Positions 1-7,381 of a stretch of DNA of 64,000 nucleotides are shown here, one piece after another. The DNA lies in contig OZ241868.1 in NCBI GenBank assembly GCA_965202905.1, positions 1,116,001 through 1,180,000 of the forward strand, in the 5' to 3' direction. Below the pieces are notes generated by a model. That model was not told the DNA's origin. It made no database searches and saw only the letters and a program-made list of their open reading frames with translations. The stretch's first letter is position 1; every line of letters begins with the position of its first letter. The position numbers and the translations under genes were made by a program. This DNA is from CAYFYS01 sp965202905. GTDB taxonomy: Bacteria; Pseudomonadota; Alphaproteobacteria; MPNO01.

Positions 1-2
1 GG

Positions 3-164
3 ATCCAGGGTGACTCTCTTAACGCCGCCAACGAGGAGCTGATGTTCCTCGAGATGCAGAAATCTCCCTTCGTCTACGGCATGTCGGCGCTCACGGTCGT
101 CGCGGCCGTGATATTTCTGATCCTCGCCGGCCGCACGCTCACCGCGCCGCCGCGGGTGGGTTGA
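3..164 (+). CDS. TRAP transporter small permease, C-terminal end (partial)
   Basis: Only the last 53 codons of this gene lie in the window; the reading frame enters from the left edge and stops at TGA 162-164. It contains one hydrophobic segment (VYGMSALTVVAAVIFLILAG) followed by a short basic tail, as in the last helix of DctQ-type small permeases. The large permease gene starts 4 bp downstream, which is the usual order in TRAP operons. The small permease sits in the inner membrane and pairs with the large one to take up organic acids with a periplasmic binding protein. The binding protein gene would lie outside the window. The assignment rests mainly on position plus one membrane helix. Confidence 0.72.
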   Translation: MQGDSLNAANEELMFLEMQKSPFVYGMSALTVVAAVIFLILAGRTLTAPPRVG

Positions 165-168
165 CGGC

Positions 169-1461
169 ATGGAGATCGTCGCCCTCGGCTTCGTCATCCT
201 GTTCGTACTGCTTCTCGTCCAGGTGCCGATCGCCTTTGGCATGGCGATCGTCGGCACGTTCGGATCGGCTTATTACATCGGCCTGCTCCCCTCGATCCGC
301 AGCATCGGCAGCACCGCCACCGACATGGTGCTGCAGTACGATTTCTCTGTCCTTCCGCTGTTCATCCTGATGGGCAATTTCGTCGCGCGGTCGGGCATCA
401 GCCAGGATCTCTACGAGGCGTCCAACCGTTGGCTGGGGCATTTCCGCGGCGGGCTCGCGATGGCGACGGTGGTTGCCTGCGGCGGCTTCAGCGCGGTCTG
501 CGGGTCGAGCTTTGCAACCGCGGCGACGATGTCCAAGGTCGCGATGCCGCCGATGCGGAGCTTCGGCTATGCCGACAGCCTGGCCGCCGGCTCGATCGCC
601 GCCGGCGGCACACTCGGCATCCTGATCCCGCCCTCGATCGCGCTGGTCTTCTACGGCATCATGACCGAGACCGATATCGGCCAGCTTTTCGCCGCCGGAA
701 TCATACCGGGCATCCTCGGCATTCTCCTGTACGCCGGCGCGGTCGCGGTAGTGACCCGGATCAACCCGAAGCTCGGCCCGCCGGCCGAGGCCGCGCCGTG
801 GGCCGAGCGCATCCGCGCGCTGCGGGGCGTCTGGGGGATGCTGGTCCTGTTCCTGATCGTCATGGGCGGGATCTATGTCGGCTGGTTCACGCCGACCGAA
901 GCAGCCGGCATCGGCGCCATGGGCGCCTTCGTCATCGCACTTGCACGGAGGACGCTGACTTGGCGGGTGACGATCGAGATCCTGGCCGAGAGCGGGCGCA
1001 CGACCGCAATGCTGATGGCGCTGCTGATCGGCTCCTTGCTGTTCGCCAACTTCATCAACCTTTCGCGCCTCCCTAACGTCCTGGCCGACTGGTTCGAATC
1101 CGCTCAGATGGCGCCGATCTGGGTTGTGATCATGTGCGTTGCGATCTACATCGTGCTCGGCTGCATCCTGGAAAGCGTCTCGATGATGCTGCTGACGGTG
1201 CCGGTCTTCTATCCGGTCATGCAGGCGCTCGGCTTCGACCTGGTCTGGTTCGGCATCGTCGTCGTGGTGGTTATCGAGATCAGCCTGATCACACCGCCGA
1301 TCGGGCTCAATGTCTTCGTTCTCAATGCGATGCTGCCCGATATCAAGCTCACCGAGATCTTCCGCGGGGTGATTCCGTTCGTCGCGGCCGATCTGGTCCG
1401 CATCGTGCTGATCGTCTCGATCCCCGGCCTGTCGCTCTTCCTGCCGGGCTTCATGGAATGA
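169..1461 (+). CDS. dctM: TRAP transporter large permease (DctM family)
   Basis: This 430-residue protein is a very hydrophobic multi-helix membrane protein of normal length for DctM subunits, the ion-coupled channel of tripartite ATP-independent periplasmic transporters. Family-typical stretches include the N-terminal LLLVQVPIAFGMAIVG, the GGTLGILIPPSIALVFYG segment (a conserved glycine/proline-rich re-entrant motif) near residue 145, and ITPPIGLNVFVLNAM near residue 375. The ATG at 169 follows the small-permease stop by 4 bp, so translation is probably coupled. The substrate cannot be read from the permease; C4-dicarboxylates or other small organic acids are usual. The gene is intact, unlike the genes directly downstream. 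Confidence 0.93.
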   Translation: MEIVALGFVILFVLLLVQVPIAFGMAIVGTFGSAYYIGLLPSIRSIGSTATDMVLQYDFSVLPLFILMGNFVARSGISQDLYEASNRWLGHFRGGLAMATVVACGGFSAVCGSSFATAATMSKVAMPPMRSFGYADSLAAGSIAAGGTLGILIPPSIALVFYGIMTETDIGQLFAAGIIPGILGILLYAGAVAVVTRINPKLGPPAEAAPWAERIRALRGVWGMLVLFLIVMGGIYVGWFTPTEAAGIGAMGAFVIALARRTLTWRVTIEILAESGRTTAMLMALLIGSLLFANFINLSRLPNVLADWFESAQMAPIWVVIMCVAIYIVLGCILESVSMMLLTVPVFYPVMQALGFDLVWFGIVVVVVIEISLITPPIGLNVFVLNAMLPDIKLTEIFRGVIPFVAADLVRIVLIVSIPGLSLFLPGFME

Positions 1462-1533
1462 ACCGGCGGCCCGACGGCCGATCGCCCGGATGCGGAAGGC
1501 GTCGGAACGTGGACACGCGGCCGGCCGCGCCGG

Positions 1534-1789
1534 ATAATTCGGCAGGAACATACCATGAATGGGAGGCAGTGGGACGGATCGTGTCGAGCCGGGCCGAAGT
1601 CAACGCCAATCCGGGCGAGTTCATCTGCACCAACGACGCCGACCTGACGCCCGCCACGCACGAGGGGGTGGACGAAAAGATCCTCGAACGGATCGTCGAC
1701 CCGGACAAGGGCCGCGCGACGACGCTGATGAAGGTCGTACCCGGTCCACGATTCATATGGCTGAGACCCTCGCGCGGTTCCGCGACTGA
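1534..1789 (+). pseudogene. Remnant of an unrecognised conserved gene, frameshifted
   Basis: A coding-like stretch in one frame (around EWEAVGRIVSSRAEVNANPG and on to TLMKVVPG) continues after about position 1745 in the next frame as IHMAETLARFRD and stops at TGA 1787-1789. Removing one indel would give a continuous C-terminal part of about 80 residues. No start codon with a ribosome-binding site precedes it, so this looks like a 5'-truncated and frameshifted gene. I do not recognise the family. It lies between an intact TRAP permease and a decayed chromate transporter, in a stretch where no gene is intact. The evidence is only the protein-like character of both halves. Confidence 0.4.
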
Positions 1790-2990
1790 GCGCGCGCACG
1801 GGCGCGGACAACCCCTTCAGATGCCCGCATCCGGGTCTTTTTCGGTCTCGGGCTGACGTCGTCCGGCGGGCCGGTCGCTCATCTGGGCTATTTCCGGGAG
1901 GCTTTCGTCGTCCGCCGCCGCTGGATTGACGACGACGCCTATGCGGACCTCGTCGCGCTGCGCCAGTTCCTGCCGGGTCCGGCGTCTTCCCAGGTCGGCA
2001 CCGGGATCGGGATCGCCAGGGCGGGGTTGGGCGTCGCGATCGCGGCTTGGCTCGGCTTCACCTTGCCCTCCGCGGTTCTACTCTGCGCGTTCGGCTACGG
2101 CATCCTGTCCTACGCCGAGACGATCCCGTCCGGGCTGCTGCACGGGCTGAAAGTGGCCGCGGTCGCGATCGTCGCCCAGGCCGTATGGGCGATGGGCCGG
2201 ACGCTTTGCCCCGATGCGCCGCGAGTGAGCTTCGCCGCGGTCTCGGCCATCGCGGTCCTTGCCGCGCCGAGCCCGCTGCTCCATGTCTCTGTCATCGCCG
2301 CGGGCGGCATCGCGGGTTGGCTTTTTCTGCCCGTCGCGGCCCGGCAACCGGCCGGCGAATTGGGCATCCGCCTGCCAAAATCCGTCTCCTTCGCCATGCT
2401 CAGCCTGTTTCTGGCCTTTCTCCTCGGCCTGCCGCTCGTGGCCGCATCCTACCCCGCACAGTGAGTTCTGCTCGTCGACGGCTTCTACCGGTCAGGCGCG
2501 CTCGTGTTCGGCAGCAGTCATGTGGTCCTGCTGCTGCTACAGGCCGAAGTCATGCCGCCTGACTGGGTGGAAAAGGATGTTTTTCTCGCCGGCTATGGCG
2601 CCGCCCAGGCCGCGCCAGGGCCGCTGTTCACCTTCGTGGCCTATCTCGGCGCCGTGATGGCCGCGCCGCCGCAGGGTTGGGCCGGCGCCTTGATCTGTCT
2701 CGGCGCGATCTTCGCGCCATCCTTTCTGCTGGTCGCCGGCGTGCTGCCCTTCTGGGAGTCCGTCCGCCGGCTCAGGTCCGCCCGGAAGGCGATGTGCGGG
2801 GTCAACGCCGCCGTCGTCGGCCTGCTGCTTGCCGCGCTCTACGATCCGATCTGGACCGGCGGCGTCCGCAGGCCAAGCGATTTTGCCCTGGCGCTGGCCG
2901 CATTCACGGCGCTGGCGTTCTGGAAGCTGCCGCCCTGGCTGGTGGTGGTCCTGGGCGCCCTCGGCGGCTGGGTGCGTGAGCGCTTGCGAG
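1790..2990 (+). pseudogene. chrA: Chromate transporter ChrA, broken by an in-frame stop and lost start
   Basis: The reading frame that opens after the TGA at 1787 encodes the typical ChrA N-terminal half: a GLGLTSSGGPVAHLGYFR signature, then LVALRQFLPGPASSQVG and several membrane helices. It has no in-frame start codon before the conserved region. The frame is interrupted by a TGA at 2462-2464 between the two homologous halves and then continues in the same frame with DGFYRSGALVFGSSHVVL and GYGAAQAAPGPLFTFVAYLG, the start of the second CHR domain. The stop would be explained by a TGG-to-TGA change. The C-terminus also runs past the family's usual end. ChrA exports chromate through the inner membrane; this copy is probably inactive. 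Confidence 0.85.
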
Positions 2991-3123
2991 GAAATCCTCC
3001 AGCCCGCATGTCGTGCCCCCATGCCGTGCCGAGGGGCGCCCGAACCCGGCGCGGGAGTCCGACCGGCTCAGCGGCGCCCGTCCGGATCTGCCCGCTACTT
3101 CGGTTGTTTCTGTCGAAGGTATT

Positions 3124-3169
3124 TTGGTGTGCGCACCAGGACTCGAACCTGGGACCCACTGATTAAAAG
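3124..3169 (-). repeat. tRNA-Lys 3' fragment, distal attachment site
   Basis: These 46 bases repeat positions 6651-6696 with a single mismatch at 3130; bases 3131-3169 are an exact 39-bp match. The copy begins just outside the encoded CCA, covers the acceptor 3' strand, T-arm, variable loop and the 3' side of the anticodon stem, and stops right after the anticodon, where similarity ends abruptly. It cannot fold as a tRNA. This is the expected att copy for a tyrosine recombinase using the 3' part of a tRNA. Confidence 0.85.
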
Positions 3170-3410
3170 ACCGCACCGGCGCCCGAGGATTCGCCCGCTT
3201 CAGCCACGCGCTGAGCCGCGCCAGCATCGAAGGTGGACCGGCGCGGTGCGGGGGGGGGCAACCCCTGGCCGGAGATCTCGCTGTACGGGCTTCCTGGCGC
3301 GTCCTGCCTGGTGCGTCCTGGCGGCCCTTTTACGGCGCCGCCGCATCGGCAATCGGAGCGGGACGTTCGGCGTGGAAAGCGCCGAACCCCATGAAGAAAA
3401 CCGATTAAGA

Positions 3411-3959
3411 TCAAAGGCGTCGTAGAATTCGGGCCAATCGCGCCAGGGTTCCGAGCGTGCCCAGCCATCCCGCACCCGTCGGCCGGGCGCGGCGGACTGT
3501 TTCCCGCGCCGGTGGCGCCAAGCCTTTCCGGGCGGCTCGCCAGTCCTTCGGGCGCTGCCATTCGCCAGCCCACAATCCTGCTTGTGCGCGCTTCGCCCGG
3601 CGTTCGTCGCCGCTGTAGTCCGGGGGGCCGTATTCGGCGACGGCGAAGCCATTGCGGACCAGCCATTTGCAAGCATCTTCGCGCTTACGGCCATTTGTCA
3701 GAATGACGCGACCAAGGGTTCGCCCGTAGCGGTCGGTTCCTTTCCCGGCATCTTCGATGTTGACGCGCCATCCCTCGCGCTGGCGGCGGCGAAGGTGCGC
3801 GACGAATGCATCCGTTGCAGCTTGCCCGGCGTCGAATTTACGCCCCCGGGCGTCGGTTGCGGGCTGGCCGTTTTCGGGTGCATCGATGCCTGCGAGGCGA
3901 ACCGGGCCGACGCCGGGCAAATCGAGCGTGTCGGCGTCGATCAAGCGGCCTTGGCTCAT
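3411..3959 (-). CDS. Thermonuclease (staphylococcal nuclease-like) family protein
   Basis: The 182-residue product has the SNase fold signatures: LIDADTLDLPG at the N-terminus, VRLAGIDAPENGQ with the catalytic arginine and the calcium-binding acidic residue, DRYGRTLGRV with the second catalytic arginine, and a C-terminal GLWAGEWQRPKDWR that matches the family's end. Such enzymes cleave DNA and RNA with calcium. No signal peptide or transmembrane segment is visible, so it is presumably cytoplasmic, and the last 35 residues form a basic, proline-containing tail. Its ATG overlaps the stop of the upstream DUF1640-like gene (ATGA), so the two were translated together. A second, broken homolog lies about 1 kb away in the same element. 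Confidence 0.85.
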   Translation of the reverse strand: MSQGRLIDADTLDLPGVGPVRLAGIDAPENGQPATDARGRKFDAGQAATDAFVAHLRRRQREGWRVNIEDAGKGTDRYGRTLGRVILTNGRKREDACKWLVRNGFAVAEYGPPDYSGDERRAKRAQAGLWAGEWQRPKDWRAARKGLAPPARETVRRARPTGAGWLGTLGTLARLARILRRL

Positions 3960-4236
3960 AGCAGCTTGAGCGCGGCAATCGCGATTCCGACGACGGCGAC
4001 GGCCTGCAACATCATGGCGCGGTATATCCGGGCTTCAAGGCTGACGAGGTTCGCCAGCGTGGCGAGCGCCGCATGGTCGGCGGCGCGGCCCGGTGCACCG
4101 CTTTGGCCGGCGCTTCGGCCTGGTTGCGCTGGCCGGTGCGTATCTCGGTGGCGACGGCTTCGGCATGGTCGCGGCTCGTGTCTGCGTTTTCGAGGTTGCG
4201 GACGGCGGCGAGGGTATCGAATGGTGTGGAGGTCAT
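3957..4236 (-). pseudogene. DUF1640-like coiled-coil membrane protein, frameshifted
   Basis: The frame starting at 4236 encodes FDTLAAVRNLENADTSRDHAE followed by AVATEIRTGQ, close to the N-terminal pattern of DUF1640/CCDC90-like proteins (FDT..AV..L...G....QAEA). A frame change near 4075-4085 is needed to reach the expected C-terminal part: ADHAALATLANLVSLEARIY and a final hydrophobic helix (MMLQAVAVVGIAIAALKLL). That frame stops at 3957, overlapping the nuclease ATG by the usual 4-bp coupling. Related small proteins occur in prophage-like and island regions as single-pass membrane proteins with a coiled coil; their role is not known to me. As written the gene encodes a truncated, aberrant product. 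Confidence 0.6.
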
Positions 4237-4252
4237 GGCGATCTCCTATGGG

Positions 4253-4567
4253 CTAGAGGTATTTGGCGACCGCGCCGCGTTCGGTTCTCGCAATTTCAAC
4301 GGCTTCGAGGCGTTGGGCTTCGGACCGCGAAAGCCCCGACGCTACAAAGGCAACGCGCATGGATTGCCCGGCGGCGATTCGGCTTTGAATGGACAGGGTT
4401 TCAAGCATATGGCTCGATAGTCGCCGCAAGAGTAAGCGTCCAGTCTGCCCGACACAGGCGGACCCGTCGGAAAATTCGAGCCAGTAGACGGTGTGCCCTT
4501 CGGGCGGTTCACCGGTAATGCAGCGGAGGTTTGCCTGCGCAATCGCCTTTCGGTTCGCGGCGGTCAT
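4253..4567 (-). CDS. GIY-YIG-like nuclease domain protein
   Basis: The 104-residue product contains VYWLEFSDGSACVGQTGRLL, which fits the GIY-x(10-11)-YIG core in degenerate form (VYW...CVG), followed by RRLSSHM and a hydrophobic strand, then a conserved glutamate-containing helix (SEAQRLEAVEIA). GIY-YIG domains cut DNA in homing, repair and restriction; the partial loss of the tyrosines makes catalysis uncertain. I chose the ATG at 4567 because the residues before it look non-coding, although the frame is open to 4708. It sits in the same minus-strand gene row as the nuclease and membrane genes of the element. Confidence 0.5.
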   Translation of the reverse strand: MTAANRKAIAQANLRCITGEPPEGHTVYWLEFSDGSACVGQTGRLLLRRLSSHMLETLSIQSRIAAGQSMRVAFVASGLSRSEAQRLEAVEIARTERGAVAKYL

Positions 4568-4617
4568 GCCGGCGGACCCGCGAATGGGACGTGCACGAAC
4601 TGGGCCGCTTCCCGCTG

Positions 4618-4922
4618 TCATCTGTCCGCCTTTCGTGGCTGAGTGACATGCTGGAGAAGGGCGCCAAGCGCCGCGCCAGTGAGGACAGACAGCGCAAGAG
4701 CGACACAACGCAGACCGGCGGACATCTCGCCGAACGGGACACCGGTGAGAATGGACAGCGCCACAAACGGCGCCATGAAGGCCGTGCCGAGACCGGGCGA
4801 TACCTGAAAACCCAAAAACAGCCCGACAAGGGGCGCGAGCAGGCCAAAATGGCCCCCGCGATCAGTCCCGTCCGAAGGGACCGAAGGCCGGTCGGCGCGA
4901 CAAAATGGCGGGACAGTCTCAT
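4618..4922 (-). pseudogene. Small membrane protein of the element, frameshifted
   Basis: A start at 4922 (ATGAGACTG) overlaps the stop of the second nuclease gene by 4 bp and begins with RLSRHFVAPTGLRSLRTGLI, then AGAILA. About 25 codons in, the hydrophobic continuation lies in another frame: LLAPLVGLFLGFQVSPGLG, ALSILTGVPFGEMSAGL and LALSVLTGAALGALLQHV. Together they would form a protein of about 100 residues with two to three membrane helices. The family is not recognised. The frameshift is near 4845-4855, next to a run of G. Small membrane proteins beside nucleases are common in phages, but I cannot assign a role. Confidence 0.5.
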
Positions 4923-5385
4923 CGGTGGCCTCTCCGCCAGTCCCACGGGGCCACAAACGCGCCCTGCCAGAGACCGCGCCGCGCCGCCCGGGCGCGGCGG
5001 CCTCCCGCGAGACATAATCCGCACTGCAGCAGCGGAGCGCGTGACCTTCGCTGACCGTCCAGGCGTTCAGATCGACCCCGCCCTGGCGGCAGATCGCGAT
5101 GAGCCGCCCGTAGCGACAGGGCTACCCAGCGCCGTTCTCGCAGGTCTGGCCGCTCTCGGGCGCGTCAATCCCGTGTATCCGGATGCGCTGTCCGCGTATC
5201 TCAAGCGTGTCGCCATCGATCGCCGATGCCGTAACGGCGCGCGTGTCAACGCCCTGCGCGGTCTCCCTGGCTTCTCGATGGCAATGCCAGGGCCTTGCGC
5301 CGCCGTGACATCCCTCGGCGTTTGTCCTCCCGGAATGCGGCGGCGCGGCCAGCGGCCTGCTATTTTTCGGGTCAAGCGTGTACAT
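4919..5385 (-). pseudogene. Second thermonuclease homolog, broken by a stop and frameshift
   Basis: The first part encodes ASAIDGDTLEIRGQRIRIHG followed by IDAPESGQTC, a clear SNase N-terminal core with its acidic and arginine residues. After ENGAG there is a TAG at about 5128, and the same frame continues with YGRLIAICRQGGVDLNAWTV and SEGHALR. A further frame change is needed to reach GLWQGAFVAPWDWRRGHR at the end, which is the expected C-terminus. The gene is therefore a pseudogene with at least one nonsense change and one indel. It resembles the common exported YncB-like nucleases more than the intact copy at 3411-3959 does. The next gene start overlaps its stop. Confidence 0.75.
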
Positions 5386-5436
5386 GCCGCAACCGGGTGC
5401 CCGCGCCGCGTCCGGCGAGCTCGCCCCGGCTGACGA

Positions 5437-5709
5437 TCATCTGCTGGTCCCCGTGAGTACGGTGCACGCAATCAACGTTTCGAGCGCCCGCATGGCTTCG
5501 GCGTGACGCTGGTCATCGGCGGCGCGTCCGGCGGCGATCCCGACATCGCGCGCGCTGGCGCTTTGCTGCATCAGGCGTAAGCCCCAGGCAATCAGGGCGC
5601 ATTGCGCGATCCCGATGGCGACGCTGCCGACAGCGGCCCATGCGGAGACTTCCTGCCAGCCCAGCGAGGCGGCGTGAAAGGCCAGCGTGGCGGTTTCAAA
5701 CTCGGTCAT
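5437..5709 (-). CDS. Small single-pass membrane protein, function unknown
   Basis: The 90-residue product starts MTEFETATLAFHAASLGWQE, has a hydrophobic segment at about residues 23-46 (SAWAAVGSVAIGIAQCALIA) and ends with a polar, possibly helical tail rich in Ala, Arg and Glu. Proteins of this shape (short N-terminus, one helix, coiled tail) are frequent in phage and island gene rows. It is transcribed leftward from the same 45-bp region that carries the operator-like palindrome and the start of the divergent ribbon-helix-helix gene, so it may be the first gene of the leftward element operon. No family is assigned. Confidence 0.5.
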   Translation of the reverse strand: MTEFETATLAFHAASLGWQEVSAWAAVGSVAIGIAQCALIAWGLRLMQQSASARDVGIAAGRAADDQRHAEAMRALETLIACTVLTGTSR

Positions 5710-5725
5710 GGCGGGCTCTCTTGTC

Positions 5726-5745
5726 CCGATAACTGTAATTATCGG
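5726..5745. promoter_or_regulatory. Palindromic operator between divergent element genes
   Basis: The sequence CCGATAACTGTAATTATCGG has perfect 7-bp arms around a 6-bp spacer and is unusually AT-rich for this genome. It lies between the divergent starts at 5709 (minus) and 5753 (plus), and the plus-strand gene encodes a ribbon-helix-helix protein, so it is a good candidate for an autoregulatory operator covering both promoters. Confidence 0.55.
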
Positions 5746-5752
5746 AAGCTAT

Positions 5753-6049
5753 ATGTCCGTTATCAACATCAAGGTCCCGCCGGAACTTCGCGCACGCGCG
5801 AGCGCATGTGCGAGGGCCGAAGGACTGAACCTGCCCGAGTACATCCGCAGCGCCATTGTCGCGCGATGCGAGACGACCGAGCGCAAGTCCGGCCAGCGCG
5901 CCCGGACGGTGCGGCCGTCCGATGGACCGCGAAGACCGCCGGGCATCCTGTCGTTGCTTTCGGCCGCATCGCGCGGCCCCGGTGCGCTGGCCCGCAACCG
6001 TGGCCGGGCGGCGCTGTTCCGGGCCGGGCGGCGGAAGCGCCTGCTGTGA
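5753..6049 (+). CDS. Ribbon-helix-helix (CopG/Arc-type) DNA-binding protein
   Basis: The start at 5753 gives MSVINIKVPPELRARASACA followed by RAEGLNLPEYIRSAI, the classical RHH pattern: a short beta strand (VINIKVP), then a helix, a G-L-N turn and a second helix. The domain takes up the first 40 residues; the remaining 58 are basic and low in complexity. RHH dimers bind DNA through the paired strand and usually repress their own operon. A palindrome directly upstream fits that role. This is probably the regulator of the element. An upstream in-frame extension to 5687 would overlap the operator and is not preferred. Confidence 0.72.
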   Translation: MSVINIKVPPELRARASACARAEGLNLPEYIRSAIVARCETTERKSGQRARTVRPSDGPRRPPGILSLLSAASRGPGALARNRGRAALFRAGRRKRLL

Positions 6050-6060
6050 CGCCATGCACC

Positions 6061-6291
6061 ATGTCGGGCTTGCAATCGGCCGCGCTGTGGCGGAACCTGC
6101 CAGGGCTTTCCGATGCGCCGGCCACGGTGGGCGATGCCGACCAACCGCCCGCAGCCGCGCCCTGGTGCGCACGGGTCCATCACCCTGGTCTCAACGTGGC
6201 CCCGGACGCCACCGCGTGGCTGAGCGAGGTCGAGCGATGCACGGCCTGGGCGCTGCGGTCGGTTCACCGTGAACCGGAGCCGATCCCGTGA
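6061..6291 (+). CDS. Hypothetical protein of the element
   Basis: This 76-residue frame (MSGLQSAALWRNLPGLSDAP onward) begins 11 bp after the RHH gene and ends in a stop that overlaps the start of the next small gene by 4 bp, which suggests real coupled translation. No known motif or membrane segment is visible. Composition is like that of its neighbours. I do not recognise it; the case for a gene rests on the tight spacing in the rightward element operon. Confidence 0.4.
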   Translation: MSGLQSAALWRNLPGLSDAPATVGDADQPPAAAPWCARVHHPGLNVAPDATAWLSEVERCTAWALRSVHREPEPIP

Positions 6292-6479
6292 ACTGGATGC
6301 GTGACCTGTCCAGCCGAAGTGGGCCGGACCCGGATTTTCGCCGTCGCCGAAGCGCGAACATGAAGCCGGGCGAAAGCACACGTCAAGCCCGCGACCGATG
6401 GCGTGACACTGGCGCGTGCCGAGACTGTGGCGAGCCAGCCGGCGGCCGCTCGGAGTGCGGCTTATGCCGGCCCGCGTGA
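6288..6479 (+). CDS. Small zinc-ribbon-like protein
   Basis: The GTG start at 6288 overlaps the preceding stop. The 63-residue product is basic and ends with two paired cysteines (CRDCGEPAGGRSECGLC), a CxxC-x9-CxxC pattern expected to bind zinc. Phage and island genomes often encode such short proteins with an arginine-rich helix followed by a CxxC...CxxC knuckle. Function is unknown; nucleic-acid binding is plausible. It is the last gene before the tRNA-Lys that marks the element's right end. Confidence 0.5.
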   Translation: MNWMRDLSSRSGPDPDFRRRRSANMKPGESTRQARDRWRDTGACRDCGEPAGGRSECGLCRPA

Positions 6480-6654
6480 GCGGCGGCGTGAGCAAGCCAA
6501 ACGCAGTTGATGGACGATATGGCACCGGCCCCCGTCCGCCTCCTCGGCGAACCGCACGCCGCCCGCACGCCGGATTGCAGCCCCCGTCACCCCGGTGGTG
6601 ACACGGCGCTTAGTGCTGTCTGGCGATATTCCCCTAACCTATTGATTTTATTGG

Positions 6655-6727
6655 TGCGCGCACCAGGACTCGAACCTGGGACCCACTGATTAAAAGTCAG
6701 TTGCTCTACCGCCTGAGCTATGCGCGC
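6655..6727 (-). tRNA. tRNA-Lys (anticodon TTT)
   Basis: Read on the minus strand, the 7-bp acceptor stem GCGCGCA/TGCGCGC, the D-arm AGCTCAGGCGGTAGAGC, the anticodon loop CTTTTAA on a CTGA/TCAG stem, and the T-arm with GGTTCGAGTCC are all present. Discriminator A is followed by an encoded CCA (6652-6654). The gene is complete and is the target of the integration described for 3124-6727, whose insertion left it functional. Confidence 0.97.
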
Positions 6728-6827
6728 GCCGGCCGCGGGACACTATGGGGCAGGGCTCCGGGGGTCAAGGCGGCCGAGCGCGAAGAAGCCGGCGCCGGCC
6801 CGCCGGCCGGACCGGGCCGAACGCCGA

Positions 6828-7334
6828 TCAGGAAAGCCCGCAGCGCTCGACCAGCCTGGCCGAGACACGCGGCGAGACGAACGCGGTGATGTCGCCCCCG
6901 AGCATCGCGATCTCCTTGACCAGGCGCGAGGCGATGAACTGGTGCTTGTCTGAGGCCATCAGGCTGATGGTCTCCACGCCCGGATTGAGCTTGGCGTTCA
7001 TCGACGACATCTGGAACTCGTAGTCGAAGTCCGAGACCGCGCGCAGGCCGCGGATGATCACCCGGGCGCCGTTCTCCACCGCGAAGTCCATCAACAGATT
7101 GTCGAAGGCTTTGACCAGCACCCGCTGGTTGCCGCCGTCGTTGAGCGAAGCGACCTCGTCCTCCACCATCCGGACTCGCTCCCCGACATCGAACAGCGGG
7201 GCCTTGCCAGCATTGACCGCGACGCCGACGACCACGCGGTCGACGACATTGGCCGCGCGCTGGATGATGTCGAGATGCCCGTTGGTGATCGGGTCGAACG
7301 TTCCCGGATAAACCCCGATCCGAATGTCGGCCAT
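6828..7334 (-). CDS. coaD: Phosphopantetheine adenylyltransferase
   Basis: CoaD transfers AMP from ATP to 4'-phosphopantetheine, the penultimate step of coenzyme A synthesis in the cytoplasm. The 168-residue protein has the nucleotidyltransferase signature GTFDPITNGHLD near residue 10 (the T/HxGH motif), the substrate-binding RGLRAVSDFDYE stretch near residue 90, and FIASRLVKEIA near residue 132, the counterpart of the ISSR motif. Length and start (ATG at 7334) are standard. It lies 47 bp downstream of gyrA in the same direction, so the two may be cotranscribed. Confidence 0.98.
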   Translation of the reverse strand: MADIRIGVYPGTFDPITNGHLDIIQRAANVVDRVVVGVAVNAGKAPLFDVGERVRMVEDEVASLNDGGNQRVLVKAFDNLLMDFAVENGARVIIRGLRAVSDFDYEFQMSSMNAKLNPGVETISLMASDKHQFIASRLVKEIAMLGGDITAFVSPRVSARLVERCGLS

Positions 7335-7381
7335 CGCCGATCGCTCCTCCTTCTGCAGTGGCGCCGTCTCGGTCGGCCGCC

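Larger units (their letters stand above)
3124..6727. mobile_element. Small integrated element in a tRNA-Lys gene, no integrase
   Basis: An intact minus-strand tRNA-Lys lies at the right end, and a copy of its 3' half (46 bp with one mismatch, 39 bp of it exact) lies at 3124-3169 at the left end. That is the classical arrangement left when an element inserts at the 3' end of a tRNA gene. The roughly 3.5 kb between holds small phage- or island-like genes: two thermonuclease homologs, a GIY-YIG-like protein, a DUF1640-like membrane protein, a ribbon-helix-helix regulator and a zinc-ribbon peptide. At least three are frameshifted. No integrase or recombinase frame is visible on either strand, so the element is either a satellite mobilised by a helper or a decayed remnant. 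Confidence 0.75.

Noticed and set aside
3246..3256. A run of G inside the tRNA-Lys element
   Set aside because: Only a homopolymer in GC-rich DNA; no nearby motif suggests phase variation of a gene.
4509..5024. A 171-codon minus-strand frame across the element's membrane and nuclease genes
   Set aside because: It joins pieces of two broken genes; only its middle part (RLSRHFVAPTGLRSL) matches the proposed start of the membrane protein.
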